Part shown: piece after piece, positions 17,532-26,156 of the stretch
Layout: each line of letters starts with the position of its first letter
Position numbering within the stretch: position 1 is the first letter of the stretch
DNA from: a bacterium (Candidatus Blackallbacteria) CG13_big_fil_rev_8_21_14_2_50_49_14
Lineage (GTDB): Bacteria > Cyanobacteriota > Sericytochromatia > UBA7694
Direction: 5' to 3'
Length of the DNA: 64,000 nucleotides
NCBI GenBank assembly: GCA_002783405.1
Contig: PFGG01000080.1
Location: 1 to 64,000 of the forward strand
The notes under the pieces: model-generated
What the model was told of the DNA's origin: nothing
The model's input: the letters and a program-made list of their open reading frames with translations, nothing else
Database searches by the model: none
Position numbers and translations under genes: made by a program

Positions 17532-18347
17532 TTAGTTTGCAGCAGTGGCTTGTTGGATTAAGGCTTCGAGCCCGGCCTGGACCAAGGGCAAAGGGTTTCC
17601 AATAGGCGCTTGAAGTTGGGTGCCCCCATTGCCTCCACAATCCACGGCGCTTAAAGTAGCTTTGTTAAGTTCCACTGGAATTTGATTGGTATTTTTCATC
17701 AACATATACAAAGAGGCCAGACCATGAATAGAGGCCCCTGATAAAACAGGGGATTTCAGCGCCAACTTGACCACTTCTGCTGGGGTGCTGGCCCCTTCTC
17801 CATTGACCATCCAGGTGCCATCGGCATTGGTATTGATGGTTAAGGTATTGCTGCCATCGCTGATTTTATAATTGAACTGGTCTTGATCCGCACTGTAGGT
17901 GCGGGTATTGCCTGTGGTTTTATCGACGACCACCATCACATCGTCTTGATTATCCATGACAGGAAAATCTTCCTGGTTGATTTCGATTGCATGCTTGCCA
18001 TGTCCGCTGATATCAACCATGCCTTTTCCATGTTCGTCCTCAGCACCATTTTTATTGGTGTCTGTGCCCACATTAAAGCTATAGTCTGAAATTTCAATCG
18101 GCAAATCTTTGTCTTTAAAAGGCGCTTTGATTTTTCCAGTAATAGCTTTGGCTTGAATTACCGTTTTATTGCGTTTGTCGCTGGCCTGAGCAGGCAGGGT
18201 TTTGTCATTGGGCAGGTTTAAGGAAAGGCCTTTCTCCAGTTCGGGGGCGGTGCTGGGCTGGTTTGCAGCCAGTTCCGTTTTGACAGGTGTGCTGGTACAG
18301 CTTAAAAACAAAAGACTGAATAGCAAAAACATGCTTGGTTTTTTCAT
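17532..18347 (-). CDS. Uncharacterised lipoprotein
   Basis: This is a 271-residue protein with a lipoprotein signal (MKKPSMFLLFSLLFLSC) and lipobox FLSC, followed by a Ser/Thr/Pro-rich linker. AAGGAG lies about 11 bases before the ATG. The mature part is polar and strand-rich with short Asp/Asn/Gly-rich loops (VGTDTNKNGAEDEHGKG), which could bind calcium. The last 70 residues are helical and contain a single pair of Cys/Gly motifs (VDCGGNGG). It is immediately downstream of the clostripain-like gene on the same strand, probably one operon. It could be an inhibitor, partner or substrate of that peptidase; no family is recognised. Confidence 0.65.
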   Translation of the reverse strand: MKKPSMFLLFSLLFLSCTSTPVKTELAANQPSTAPELEKGLSLNLPNDKTLPAQASDKRNKTVIQAKAITGKIKAPFKDKDLPIEISDYSFNVGTDTNKNGAEDEHGKGMVDISGHGKHAIEINQEDFPVMDNQDDVMVVVDKTTGNTRTYSADQDQFNYKISDGSNTLTINTNADGTWMVNGEGASTPAEVVKLALKSPVLSGASIHGLASLYMLMKNTNQIPVELNKATLSAVDCGGNGGTQLQAPIGNPLPLVQAGLEALIQQATAAN

Positions 18348-18387
18348 GGGTGAATATTCTCCTTTTAATCATGAATCTGAAAAAACA

Positions 18388-20451
18388 TTAGTTGAGGGCA
18401 TCGACTTCGTAGAGGGGGGTTTCTGTAAAATTTCCCTGGTAATCTTTGGCCTCTACAAAATAGCGCAGGGTTTCGGGGATTTCTGTATAGTCCCAAACGG
18501 GTTCCTGACTGAGCTGAAGGGGTTCACTTTCCTGCCAGAATTCTGCTTCGGTTTTTTCGTTATAGGCCGAATAGAGGAAGGTCAGGGTATCGCCCTTTTT
18601 AATTTCCAATTGCAGGCGGGTGGGAACCAAATCTCCGTTGGGGCCTTTAATCAAAGGAACGGCCCACTGGCTCACGATCTGGTGATTTTTATCTATTTCC
18701 AGATAGAGATCAATATCTTGACCATTTAACAAGGCGGGGGAAATATAGAGGCGCTTGCCTTCTTCTGTTTCTCCTTCGTAAAACGCTGAAGGGGTTACTC
18801 CATCGCTTTTATTTTGGCAGGGACCATTGCAGAGACGAAACCATTCCCCGTTCCAGTTGGGTGCGAAATAGGTTTTGCCATCTTTTTCGGGGTCTAAACG
18901 ATCTGAGCCGATGTCTACCACCAGGCCCTCTTTCTGAACCAGCGAAAAGATCTGTTGGACAGAAGCCAGACCTAAATTATCTGCAATGGTATAGCAATGG
19001 CCTTCTTCGCCTCTGAGTGTGCAACTGTCTTCATATTTTTGCTTTGCCTGTTGGGTTTGAAAAGCTTGACTGGCCTGAATAACGGGGGCTTTGCTGTCTT
19101 GGCTTCCCACTTTGAAAAATTGATCAGCGAAATCTGCCCAGGGTTTGACGGTGGCAACATTTGTGTTATAAGCGGGTTTGAGTTTTTTTGCCAGGGAGTA
19201 TACGGCAAGTCCTTGGGTTCCGGGCTTGGAGCCATCATGGCGGCTGTAAACCACCAGTTTTTGCAATTGGGTTTGTAGGTTTTGAGTGGAAGCCTGGGCA
19301 TTGTATTGCTTCACCTTTTTTGCAAAATCGCCTAAATCAATGCCGATTGCCAGTTTGTCTTTGGCCTGAACCCCGACGCGGCTGCTGCCTTCTACGGCCT
19401 GAAGCAGGGGGGCAAAGTTTTGAGGGGTGACCAGCTGGGCAATATCTGGAAGACTGTTGATGACAGGAGAGAGTTGACTTAAATCCAAGACAGAGAGTGT
19501 TTTATTGGCTGTTTTTTTATGTGCGGGACTGTCAATAAAACTGTTCACCATCTGTTTGCCGATATCCAGGGTACTGGCCTTGGGCTGACGTGCCAAATAC
19601 TGAACCAGATAGGTATAATTCCAACCATGACCGGGTTCCAGCTCTTCTGAGGCCACCATGTATTTGGCATGGGGTTGGGCCACGGCGGCCACCTCTAATG
19701 AACCCATTAAACATGCGTCAAAGCCCAGGAGATCGACCTGAAGCTCTGCGGCTTGAAAGGCCTGTTTCATTTCATCTAAAGAGATCAGATCTTCGCCAAA
19801 ATGGGTGTCATTGCCCATGCCCAAATAGGCCAGGCCATGATCCCAAAGCTCAACAATTTTACGGCCTTGTCCCTCAGATTTGGTTTTTACGAATTTTAAA
19901 AAGGCTTCAAGGGTTTCTGGGGCTGCCAAATTGGCGCTGGGATGGCTTTCTGCATAACAGCTGTCGTTGCCAAAATAGCCATCTTTGGCGTCTTGGGCCA
20001 GACAGGGCAGGTCGGCGTATTTGATGCCTTTCCAGCCCTGCTTGCGAGCCCCACCAAAACCCACCCAAAGGTCAATATATTGTTTTTCATTTTCACTCAG
20101 GCTTTGATAGGCCTGAAGAATTTCTTTTAAATCTTCACTGCCTGCACCCAGGGGGCTGGCTTTGCCCGTTTCTTTTTCATCGGCGATGCCATTTCGGGGG
20201 GCGAGGTCATCTTCAAGATCACCCCCAATCATGTAAAGCGCAAAGCTGGTTTTTTCTGCTGCTGATTGGGGAGGGGCTGTGACCTGGCTGGGCACGGAGG
20301 ACAGTGAGGCTCTTGGCGTTGTTGAGCCTGACGGCGTTCCCGGAATGTTTGGCCCACAGGCACCCAGGCCCAAGAGTGAGCCGCTGAGAAGGCCTGTGCA
20401 GAGGGGGCGATAAATCAGTGAAAATACAGATTTAAATGGTTTTTTAGGCAT
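18388..20451 (-). CDS. Clostripain-like (family C11) cysteine peptidase lipoprotein
   Basis: The frame opens at 20529. The ATG at 20451 gives a lipoprotein signal ending LLGLGAC and a 687-residue protein. Residues about 80-430 match peptidase family C11: YMIGGDLEDD, then His205 in VELWDHG, then Cys247 in LLGFDACLMGSLEVA, followed by the family's VASEELEPGHGWNY. C11 enzymes are calcium-dependent, often self-processing, and cut after Arg or Lys. The C-terminal 250 residues are strand-rich and may form a beta-sandwich. The lipobox predicts membrane anchoring outside the cytoplasm. The gene lies upstream of the lipoprotein gene at 17532 and is divergent from the Lnt-like gene. Confidence 0.88.
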   Translation of the reverse strand: MPKKPFKSVFSLIYRPLCTGLLSGSLLGLGACGPNIPGTPSGSTTPRASLSSVPSQVTAPPQSAAEKTSFALYMIGGDLEDDLAPRNGIADEKETGKASPLGAGSEDLKEILQAYQSLSENEKQYIDLWVGFGGARKQGWKGIKYADLPCLAQDAKDGYFGNDSCYAESHPSANLAAPETLEAFLKFVKTKSEGQGRKIVELWDHGLAYLGMGNDTHFGEDLISLDEMKQAFQAAELQVDLLGFDACLMGSLEVAAVAQPHAKYMVASEELEPGHGWNYTYLVQYLARQPKASTLDIGKQMVNSFIDSPAHKKTANKTLSVLDLSQLSPVINSLPDIAQLVTPQNFAPLLQAVEGSSRVGVQAKDKLAIGIDLGDFAKKVKQYNAQASTQNLQTQLQKLVVYSRHDGSKPGTQGLAVYSLAKKLKPAYNTNVATVKPWADFADQFFKVGSQDSKAPVIQASQAFQTQQAKQKYEDSCTLRGEEGHCYTIADNLGLASVQQIFSLVQKEGLVVDIGSDRLDPEKDGKTYFAPNWNGEWFRLCNGPCQNKSDGVTPSAFYEGETEEGKRLYISPALLNGQDIDLYLEIDKNHQIVSQWAVPLIKGPNGDLVPTRLQLEIKKGDTLTFLYSAYNEKTEAEFWQESEPLQLSQEPVWDYTEIPETLRYFVEAKDYQGNFTETPLYEVDALN

Positions 20452-20522
20452 TTTGTGTAGTCTTTTATCTGTGCTTGTAAATGGGGGAAAGGGCATTGAT
20501 GACGTCCAATGATAGTGTCTGA

Positions 20523-21947
20523 TTGTCATTTCTAAAAGCGTTATTTATAATAAAGCATTATTATAATATAAGCAAAAAAATAATAAAAATCAATTTTAAT
20601 ATTTTGAATCAAACAACTGTAAAATCTCCCTCTCAAGGTGTTTTTGCTTTGCTGGCTATTAGTTTCTCAGGCTTGCCCATGGGTTTGGCTTTTTTGCGGC
20701 CTGAATGGGCTGGGCTTGCCTGGATGGGCGTTGCGCTTTTGGCCTTTGGCCTGAAATTTGAGGTTCACAAGGCATGGCTGATCAGTGGGGTGATCATTGG
20801 GAGCTGTATCAGCCACTGGCTGGGGCATCCCTGGTATTTGGAGTCTGTGGTGCGCTGGAGCAGTGGACTTTGGCCGCTTTGGCAGGTGGCTTTGCTTTGG
20901 AGCAGTAGCACCCTTTTTGCAGAGGTGCTTCCTGGCAATTTTTTGATTCTGCTTTGGATCTGTGGCCCCCGCAAGCTCAAGCGGATTCCTCTCTTTGTCT
21001 GGCTTCCCCTGGCCTGGTGGTTGGGAGAAGAGGCTGTCTTTTGGAGTTTTAATCTCTGTCAGCATCTTTTGCTTTATTCTCAATGGCAAATTCAGCCCGT
21101 TTTGCGGGCTGTGGGGTTTTTCGGCTGGGTTCCTGCGCTTTTACTTTGTCTTGGCCTTTCAGCGGCCTTGGGTGAAGCACTTTATCTGAAGCACTATAAA
21201 TGGGGGATTTTGCCCCTGCTGGGGGGCTTGCTCTTGTTCTGTTTGCCCCCTTTGCCCCAACACAAAGACCGCTTGGCAGGCATGGGGGCCGTGCATTTGC
21301 AGAGCTATTTTGACTTGCCCAACAGTGCCCCGTCAGAGCTGGATATTCTGGTTTGGCCGGAAGTGGCCTTTTCGCGCAGGCCCCGTTTAAATGAGGGGTT
21401 GAACCAAAAGATTTTGCTGCCTCCCCCTCTGCCCTCGCAAAAGACCTGGCATGTGGTGGGGTATAAAACCTTGGGCCAGTTGGGGCCCCAGAATTCGGTT
21501 TTGGTAATGAATGCACAGGGTCAGGTTTGGGGAATGCGCTCTAAACAACTCCTTTTTCCTGGTTGGGAGCGGCCTGTACTGGGGGTTGGTGCGCCTCATG
21601 CCCAGTATTTTGTGCCCGGTAAAATGCAGCCCTTGCTGGCTGTGCCAGAAAAAAAACTGGTTCCCCTGCTTTGTTTAGAAGCTTTTGACCGGCGTTTGGC
21701 CCATGAGGGCGTCGCGGCCGGGGGAGAAGTTTTAACGGTTTCAGCGATTGACTACGGCATGACCCAAAGTGAATTGGGTTATCAGCAATTTGTGGGCATT
21801 GCCGTTTTGCTGGCCGTTGAAAATCGTCTGCCCCTGGTGCGCTCTTCGCTGGGGGGGCCTGCTGCTTTGATCGATGCCAATGGCGAGGTCTTGGCCATGA
21901 GCCATTTCGGTGAGAAGGGCATTCTTGTTTATTCGCCTGCGCGATAA
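20523..21947 (+). CDS. Divergent apolipoprotein N-acyltransferase (Lnt-like)
   Basis: This protein of up to 474 residues has five or six hydrophobic segments over residues 35-245, then a nitrilase-like (CN hydrolase) domain. The Glu-Lys-Cys triad of Lnt can be traced in order: Glu in ILVWPEVAF, Lys in MRSKQLLFPGWERP, Cys in VPLLCLEAFDRR. Lnt N-acylates the amino-terminal Cys of lipoproteins in the outer leaflet of the inner membrane. The segments around Lys and Cys differ from the usual PFGEY and CYE, so this may be a paralogue with altered specificity. The first 30 codons are AT-rich and poorly supported. The true start may lie further in, as no clear ribosome site is visible. Confidence 0.72.
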   Translation: MSFLKALFIIKHYYNISKKIIKINFNILNQTTVKSPSQGVFALLAISFSGLPMGLAFLRPEWAGLAWMGVALLAFGLKFEVHKAWLISGVIIGSCISHWLGHPWYLESVVRWSSGLWPLWQVALLWSSSTLFAEVLPGNFLILLWICGPRKLKRIPLFVWLPLAWWLGEEAVFWSFNLCQHLLLYSQWQIQPVLRAVGFFGWVPALLLCLGLSAALGEALYLKHYKWGILPLLGGLLLFCLPPLPQHKDRLAGMGAVHLQSYFDLPNSAPSELDILVWPEVAFSRRPRLNEGLNQKILLPPPLPSQKTWHVVGYKTLGQLGPQNSVLVMNAQGQVWGMRSKQLLFPGWERPVLGVGAPHAQYFVPGKMQPLLAVPEKKLVPLLCLEAFDRRLAHEGVAAGGEVLTVSAIDYGMTQSELGYQQFVGIAVLLAVENRLPLVRSSLGGPAALIDANGEVLAMSHFGEKGILVYSPAR

Positions 21948-21977
21948 GTCGAACCCTTTAAGGAAGATAACAACGCT

Positions 21978-22247
21978 TCAGGCCGAACTCATGGGCAGGT
22001 AAGGCCGCTTCTCTTCGACGATCTCAAAGAGGGGGGGCATCAGCAGGGCCCGGTCAAAGACCGTTGGGTTCTGAACCCGGGCCGAAGCCGCTACGACTCC
22101 CCCCAAGGACAAGCCTGCTACCAATTTGCTGCCGGGCCGCTCCCTGATCCTTTGGGTCATTTTGGCAGCCAATTGTTTAGAACCCACATAGTCTGAATCT
22201 CCTGGCAGGGTGCTGTAATCGTCGAAAACCTTGACTTTTCTTCGCTC
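21978..22247 (-). pseudogene. Alpha/beta-hydrolase fragment
   Basis: A minus-strand frame open from 22247 to a stop at 21978 encodes about 88 residues with a nucleophile elbow (LVAGLSLGGVVAASA, a GxSxGG motif). Ahead of it is VFDDYSTLPGDSDYVGSKQLAAKM. Alpha/beta hydrolases of this type are normally 200 residues or more. The N-terminal strands and the region carrying the catalytic Asp/His are missing, and an in-frame stop lies just upstream. It is a remnant. The rest of the 21948-22477 gap holds nothing that I recognise. Confidence 0.6.
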
Positions 22248-22477
22248 TCAAAGCGTAAATACCTGACAGGGATTGAAAGATACACGCAGAAAATTTTCAA
22301 TGGCAAAGGCTTAAATGATTAGTTTTAAAGCACTTTCTGGTTTTATTTCAATTCAGAACTTGTTTTCCTGCTTGGATTTTGCTCTGCCCCAACCGCAGCT
22401 TTGATTCAGGTTTGCAGAACTTGAAGGCTTGAGCTGAACCGTGTCAAAATGAGGGGGGAAGCCCAGGAGTAAAACCA

Positions 22478-23527
22478 TTGAAAAAATATCTGATCGCATT
22501 TTTGGCCGGAGCCCTGCTGACGGGAACTGGAGTAGGTGTTGGGGCCTATCTGCAAACTTCTGCGCTCACAACAGAAAACAAATCTTTACAGGCCAAGCTA
22601 AAGAAACTCAATTGGCAACAGGACAATCTTCTCAAAAACCAGGCCAATTTGGTCGATGAGCTGAATGGCTACAAAGAAAACAAGGCCCAGGTGTATGACC
22701 AAACCATTGGGGCTTTAATGACCGCCAAAGAAAATGCAACCCTGGATGCGCTCTATGCTATCGGGGTCAAGGCCCTGCGGGAAAAAGATTATACCCTTGC
22801 CTATTTTGCCCTGGTTGAAGTACAGGCGGCTTTACCCCATTACAAAGAGCTTGATCGCTATTTTCCCGAGTCGAAACAGGCCTATGAAAAAAAACAACAG
22901 GCGCTTGCTGACGAAAAACTAAAAAATGCCTATGCGGCAGCCTATGACTATCAGGCCAAGGGCCAATTTGAGCAGGCCAAACTCAACTACCAGCGTGTGC
23001 TTGAAATGAATCCCCGTTATAAGGATGCCGCTGCGCGTCTGCAGGCAGTCACCCGCTACCTGACCGTTCGGCAGAAAAGCAAAGAATTTGAGCAGAAAAA
23101 ACAATGGCTTGAGGCCAGTTATAAACTGGGCGTGAATGAACAGGGGCAGGGGCGTTTGCTTCAGGCCAAACAGGCCTTTGAAGCGATTTTAAAAGAGGCC
23201 CCCCATTACAGGGATGTGGCCAAACGTTTTCAGTTTGTCAATGCACGCTTGCCCAAAGCCCCCCCCTCTGTTCAGATCGCTACAGCACCGAAACCTGCTC
23301 TCAACTGCTATGAAAGAGGGTTGGCTTTTGGAAAATGCGCGACAGCAGGTGGAGAAAATGCCAATTGCAGTGAGTCGGACGTTGCGCGTCTTCAATTTGA
23401 GTGCAAAGGCAATCCTGAGTTTGCCAAGGGGCTGAAGGCCGCTGTTGGAGGGGGCAGGGGTGAAGGTGGCAGTGTTTCTGCCGCTACCCTGTTTAAAGGT
23501 TTGCCCTCTTTGTTAAAAAGCTTTTAA
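22478..23527 (+). CDS. Membrane-anchored TPR protein
   Basis: This is a 349-residue protein starting at TTG 22478, eight bases after AGGAG. The N-terminus (YLIAFLAGALLTGTGVGVGAYL) is a signal anchor. It is followed by a coiled-coil stretch (residues about 30-70), then TPR-like repeats at about 85-240 (LAYFALVEVQAALPHYKEL, AKLNYQRVLEMNPRYKDAAARL, AKQAFEAILKEAPHYRDVAKRF). The C-terminal 100 residues contain four Cys (NCYERGLAFGKC, NCSESD, FECKG), suggesting disulfides outside the cytoplasm. It is probably a periplasmic scaffold. It is monocistronic, and no close family is recognised. Confidence 0.7.
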   Translation: MKKYLIAFLAGALLTGTGVGVGAYLQTSALTTENKSLQAKLKKLNWQQDNLLKNQANLVDELNGYKENKAQVYDQTIGALMTAKENATLDALYAIGVKALREKDYTLAYFALVEVQAALPHYKELDRYFPESKQAYEKKQQALADEKLKNAYAAAYDYQAKGQFEQAKLNYQRVLEMNPRYKDAAARLQAVTRYLTVRQKSKEFEQKKQWLEASYKLGVNEQGQGRLLQAKQAFEAILKEAPHYRDVAKRFQFVNARLPKAPPSVQIATAPKPALNCYERGLAFGKCATAGGENANCSESDVARLQFECKGNPEFAKGLKAAVGGGRGEGGSVSAATLFKGLPSLLKSF

Positions 23528-23655
23528 TCTGGGGCCGCTGCTTTTTTCAGATGTGTGGCAGGCCTGTAAAGAGAGCCTCCCATTTGGAAACTATTTCCCC
23601 TGTCCAGCTGAACACAAGTGCTGAAGAGCTCTGCCTGAGTCTGTTCTGAACACGG

Positions 23656-23661
23656 TATAAT
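23656..23661 (+). promoter_or_regulatory. Promoter -10 box of the subtilase gene
   Basis: A perfect TATAAT lies 32 bp before the ATG at 23693. No good -35 hexamer is seen at 16-18 bp upstream. Confidence 0.4.
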
Positions 23662-23692
23662 AACTCAGTGCGTTTTTTAAGGGGGTAGGGCA

Positions 23693-25024
23693 ATGTCTCA
23701 GCGTTGGGTGGGCCTTTTTTTCTGCGGGATATTATCTGCCTGCCAGTTTTCATCTTTTTCCACGGGCAGCCCACCGCTTACTTTAGCAAGCTATCGCAGC
23801 CCTCTTTCGCGTTCAGCGCAATTGGATGCTGCCGGAAAAAAGGGTTTGGCGGCGGTGCCCGGAGAGTATCTCGTGCGTTTGCGCCCAGGCCGCTCCCTGA
23901 ATCTGCGCAATTTATCCTCGGCTGTGAAGACTGCGCGTTCTTTAGGTTCCCCCACTTTTCCCTATGCTTTGGTCAAGCTTCAAAGCGAGGAGCAGATTTC
24001 GCTTCAAGCTCAAATCACCGCTTTACAGGCTGATCCTGCGGTAGAAAGCCTGGAGCCCAACGGCTTATTTGCTCTGCCCACCGATCAATTTGCCCCCCTG
24101 CCTCAGACCCAAGCGATACGCTCAACTTTTCCCAATGACCCACTTTTTACACAACAGTATGCCCATGCCTTAACCCAAAGCCTGAAGGGTTGGGAAATAC
24201 AAAAGGGCAAGACTGAGCTGGTGCTCGCTGTTTTGGACACGGGAGTAGATACCCACCACCCCGATCTCGCGGCAAAACTTTTGCCCGGTTATAATACTGT
24301 CGATCATCTTCCCGAAGTGCATGATAAACACGGACACGGCACCCATTGCGCAGGGGTAGCGGGTGCGCTGCTCAACAATGCAGAAGGTGGGGCGGGTTTT
24401 GCGCCTCAAGTGCGTCTGCTGCCTGTGCAGGTCTTTAGTACCGGCGGTTTTACCTCTTTTGCCGATGTGGCTGAAGGCATTGTTTGGGCCACGGATCAGG
24501 GGGCCCGCATTCTCAGCATGAGCTTGGGCAGCCGTACCCTGACCCAGGTTTTAGAAGATGCTGTGGTCTATGCCCAACAAAGGAATGTGCTTTTGGTGGC
24601 GGGTATGGGCAATGATGGGCACCAACGTGAGCGTCCGATCAAGTCCTATCCAGCGGCTTTGCCGGGGGTTCTGGCTGTGGGGGCCACCGATCAGGCCGAT
24701 CAACTCGCTTTTTTCTCTCAGGTCGGGCCTTGGCATTCTGTGACGGCTCCGGGTATTCAGATTGTTTCGAGCTTGCCGACCTATGCCTCTGCGATTCCAG
24801 GCTTAAGCTATGGCCCCATGTCGGGAACGTCGATGGCGACGCCTGCTGTGGCAGGGCTGGCTGCGCTGGTGAGCAGTCAGTTTCCCCAATTGGACGCAGC
24901 GGGAATCAAGGCGCAAATCGAAGCGACAGCCGATGATTTAGGTTCACAGGGTTTTGATAATCTTTACGGGCATGGGCGAATCAACGTCTACCGGGCTTTG
25001 CAGGCACTTGCTCCAACCCATTGA
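23693..25024 (+). CDS. Subtilisin-like serine peptidase (S8), lipoprotein
   Basis: This 443-residue protein has a signal sequence ending ILSAC, a lipobox. Residues about 55-125 form an inhibitor-I9-like propeptide (EYLVRLRPG, ALQADPAVESLEPNG). The catalytic domain has Asp in VLAVLDTGVDTHHPDL, His in HGHGTHCAGVAG, the oxyanion Asn in VAGMGNDG, and Ser in GTSMATPAVAGLAAL, all in the right order. It is expected to be an active, membrane-anchored protease outside the cytoplasm. A ribosome site (GGGGG) and a TATAAT box lie upstream. The next gene starts 14 bp after its stop and may be co-transcribed. Confidence 0.93.
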   Translation: MSQRWVGLFFCGILSACQFSSFSTGSPPLTLASYRSPLSRSAQLDAAGKKGLAAVPGEYLVRLRPGRSLNLRNLSSAVKTARSLGSPTFPYALVKLQSEEQISLQAQITALQADPAVESLEPNGLFALPTDQFAPLPQTQAIRSTFPNDPLFTQQYAHALTQSLKGWEIQKGKTELVLAVLDTGVDTHHPDLAAKLLPGYNTVDHLPEVHDKHGHGTHCAGVAGALLNNAEGGAGFAPQVRLLPVQVFSTGGFTSFADVAEGIVWATDQGARILSMSLGSRTLTQVLEDAVVYAQQRNVLLVAGMGNDGHQRERPIKSYPAALPGVLAVGATDQADQLAFFSQVGPWHSVTAPGIQIVSSLPTYASAIPGLSYGPMSGTSMATPAVAGLAALVSSQFPQLDAAGIKAQIEATADDLGSQGFDNLYGHGRINVYRALQALAPTH

Positions 25025-25038
25025 AAAGGAAAAATACA

Positions 25039-26082
25039 ATGTCAGAATTTAAGGCTCCCGTTTTGGTGACAGGAGGAAGCGGCTATTTGGCTTCCTGGAT
25101 TATTGCTCAGCTTTTAGAAGCCGGTGCGACGGTGCATACCACCGTGCGCAACCCTGCGCAGACAGACAAATACCAACATTTACTTGATTTGGCAGGCCAA
25201 CATCCGGGAACACTCAAGGTCTTTGCTGCTGACCTGCTCAGCCCAGGCTCTTTTGCCGAAGCCATGCAGGGCTGTGAAACGGTCATGCACACAGCTTCTC
25301 CCTTTGTGACCAGCGGGATTGGCGATCCGCAGAAAGAATTGGTCGAACCTGCGCTCTTGGGCACCCGCTCGGTTTTGGAAACTGTCAACCAGCAGGAGCA
25401 GGTGCAACGCGTGGTGCTGACTTCTTCTGTGGTTTCGATCTATGGCGATGCCACCGATCTGCGTCAAACAGCCTTTGGCCGCTTTACTGAAGAAGATTGG
25501 AACCAGACTTCGAGCTTAAAACACCAGCCCTATTCACTTTCCAAGACCCTGGCTGAAAAAGAAGCCTGGAAAATGCACAAGGCCCAAAACCGCTGGCAAT
25601 TGAGCGTGATCAATCCCGGCTTTATTCTGGGGCCTTCGCTGACAAATCGCAAAGACTCAACCAGTATTGATTTTATGCTCAAAATGGCGAATGGCACCTA
25701 CCTGACAGGCGTTCCCCATTTGGTCTTTGGGCTGGTAGACGTGCGGGACGTGGCCCGTGCCCATCTGCAGGCAGCACTTTTGGGCAGCAATGGCCGCCAT
25801 ATCCTGGTCAATGAGTCCTTGGATCTTTGGCAGATCGCGCAAATTCTGAAGCAAAAATTTGGCCGCAAATATCCTTTTCCCTTGATGCCCGCGCCCAAAT
25901 GGTTGGTGAAACTGATTGGCCCCGCACAGGGCTTAACCCGTGAGTTTGTCAACAAGAATGTGGGTTTTCCTTTGCCCTTTGATAACCGTCGCAGCAAAAA
26001 AGATCTGCAGATCGTGTATCGCCCCACGGCTGAAACACTGGTGGATCAGCTTGAGCAATTGGTGCGTGATGGCTTGCTTTGA
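25039..26082 (+). CDS. Extended SDR, dihydroflavonol-4-reductase-like
   Basis: The ATG at 25039 follows AAAAGGA by eight bases, giving 347 residues. The NAD(P) site reads VLVTGGSGYLASWIIAQLLEAG and continues with TVRNP, as in the DFR/cinnamoyl-CoA-reductase group, which prefers NADP. A catalytic YSLSK (YxxxK) is preceded by LTSSVVSIYG. The bacterial members' substrates are mostly unknown aldehydes or ketones. It follows the subtilase gene closely and precedes the glycan locus, but nothing shows that it acts on sugars. Confidence 0.82.
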   Translation: MSEFKAPVLVTGGSGYLASWIIAQLLEAGATVHTTVRNPAQTDKYQHLLDLAGQHPGTLKVFAADLLSPGSFAEAMQGCETVMHTASPFVTSGIGDPQKELVEPALLGTRSVLETVNQQEQVQRVVLTSSVVSIYGDATDLRQTAFGRFTEEDWNQTSSLKHQPYSLSKTLAEKEAWKMHKAQNRWQLSVINPGFILGPSLTNRKDSTSIDFMLKMANGTYLTGVPHLVFGLVDVRDVARAHLQAALLGSNGRHILVNESLDLWQIAQILKQKFGRKYPFPLMPAPKWLVKLIGPAQGLTREFVNKNVGFPLPFDNRRSKKDLQIVYRPTAETLVDQLEQLVRDGLL

Positions 26083-26156
26083 ATGCCCAATCGCCTTCAG
26101 AGCAGAAGTGGATATGCTATAAATGAACGTAAACTGAGTTGGAAAGAAGAGAGACC

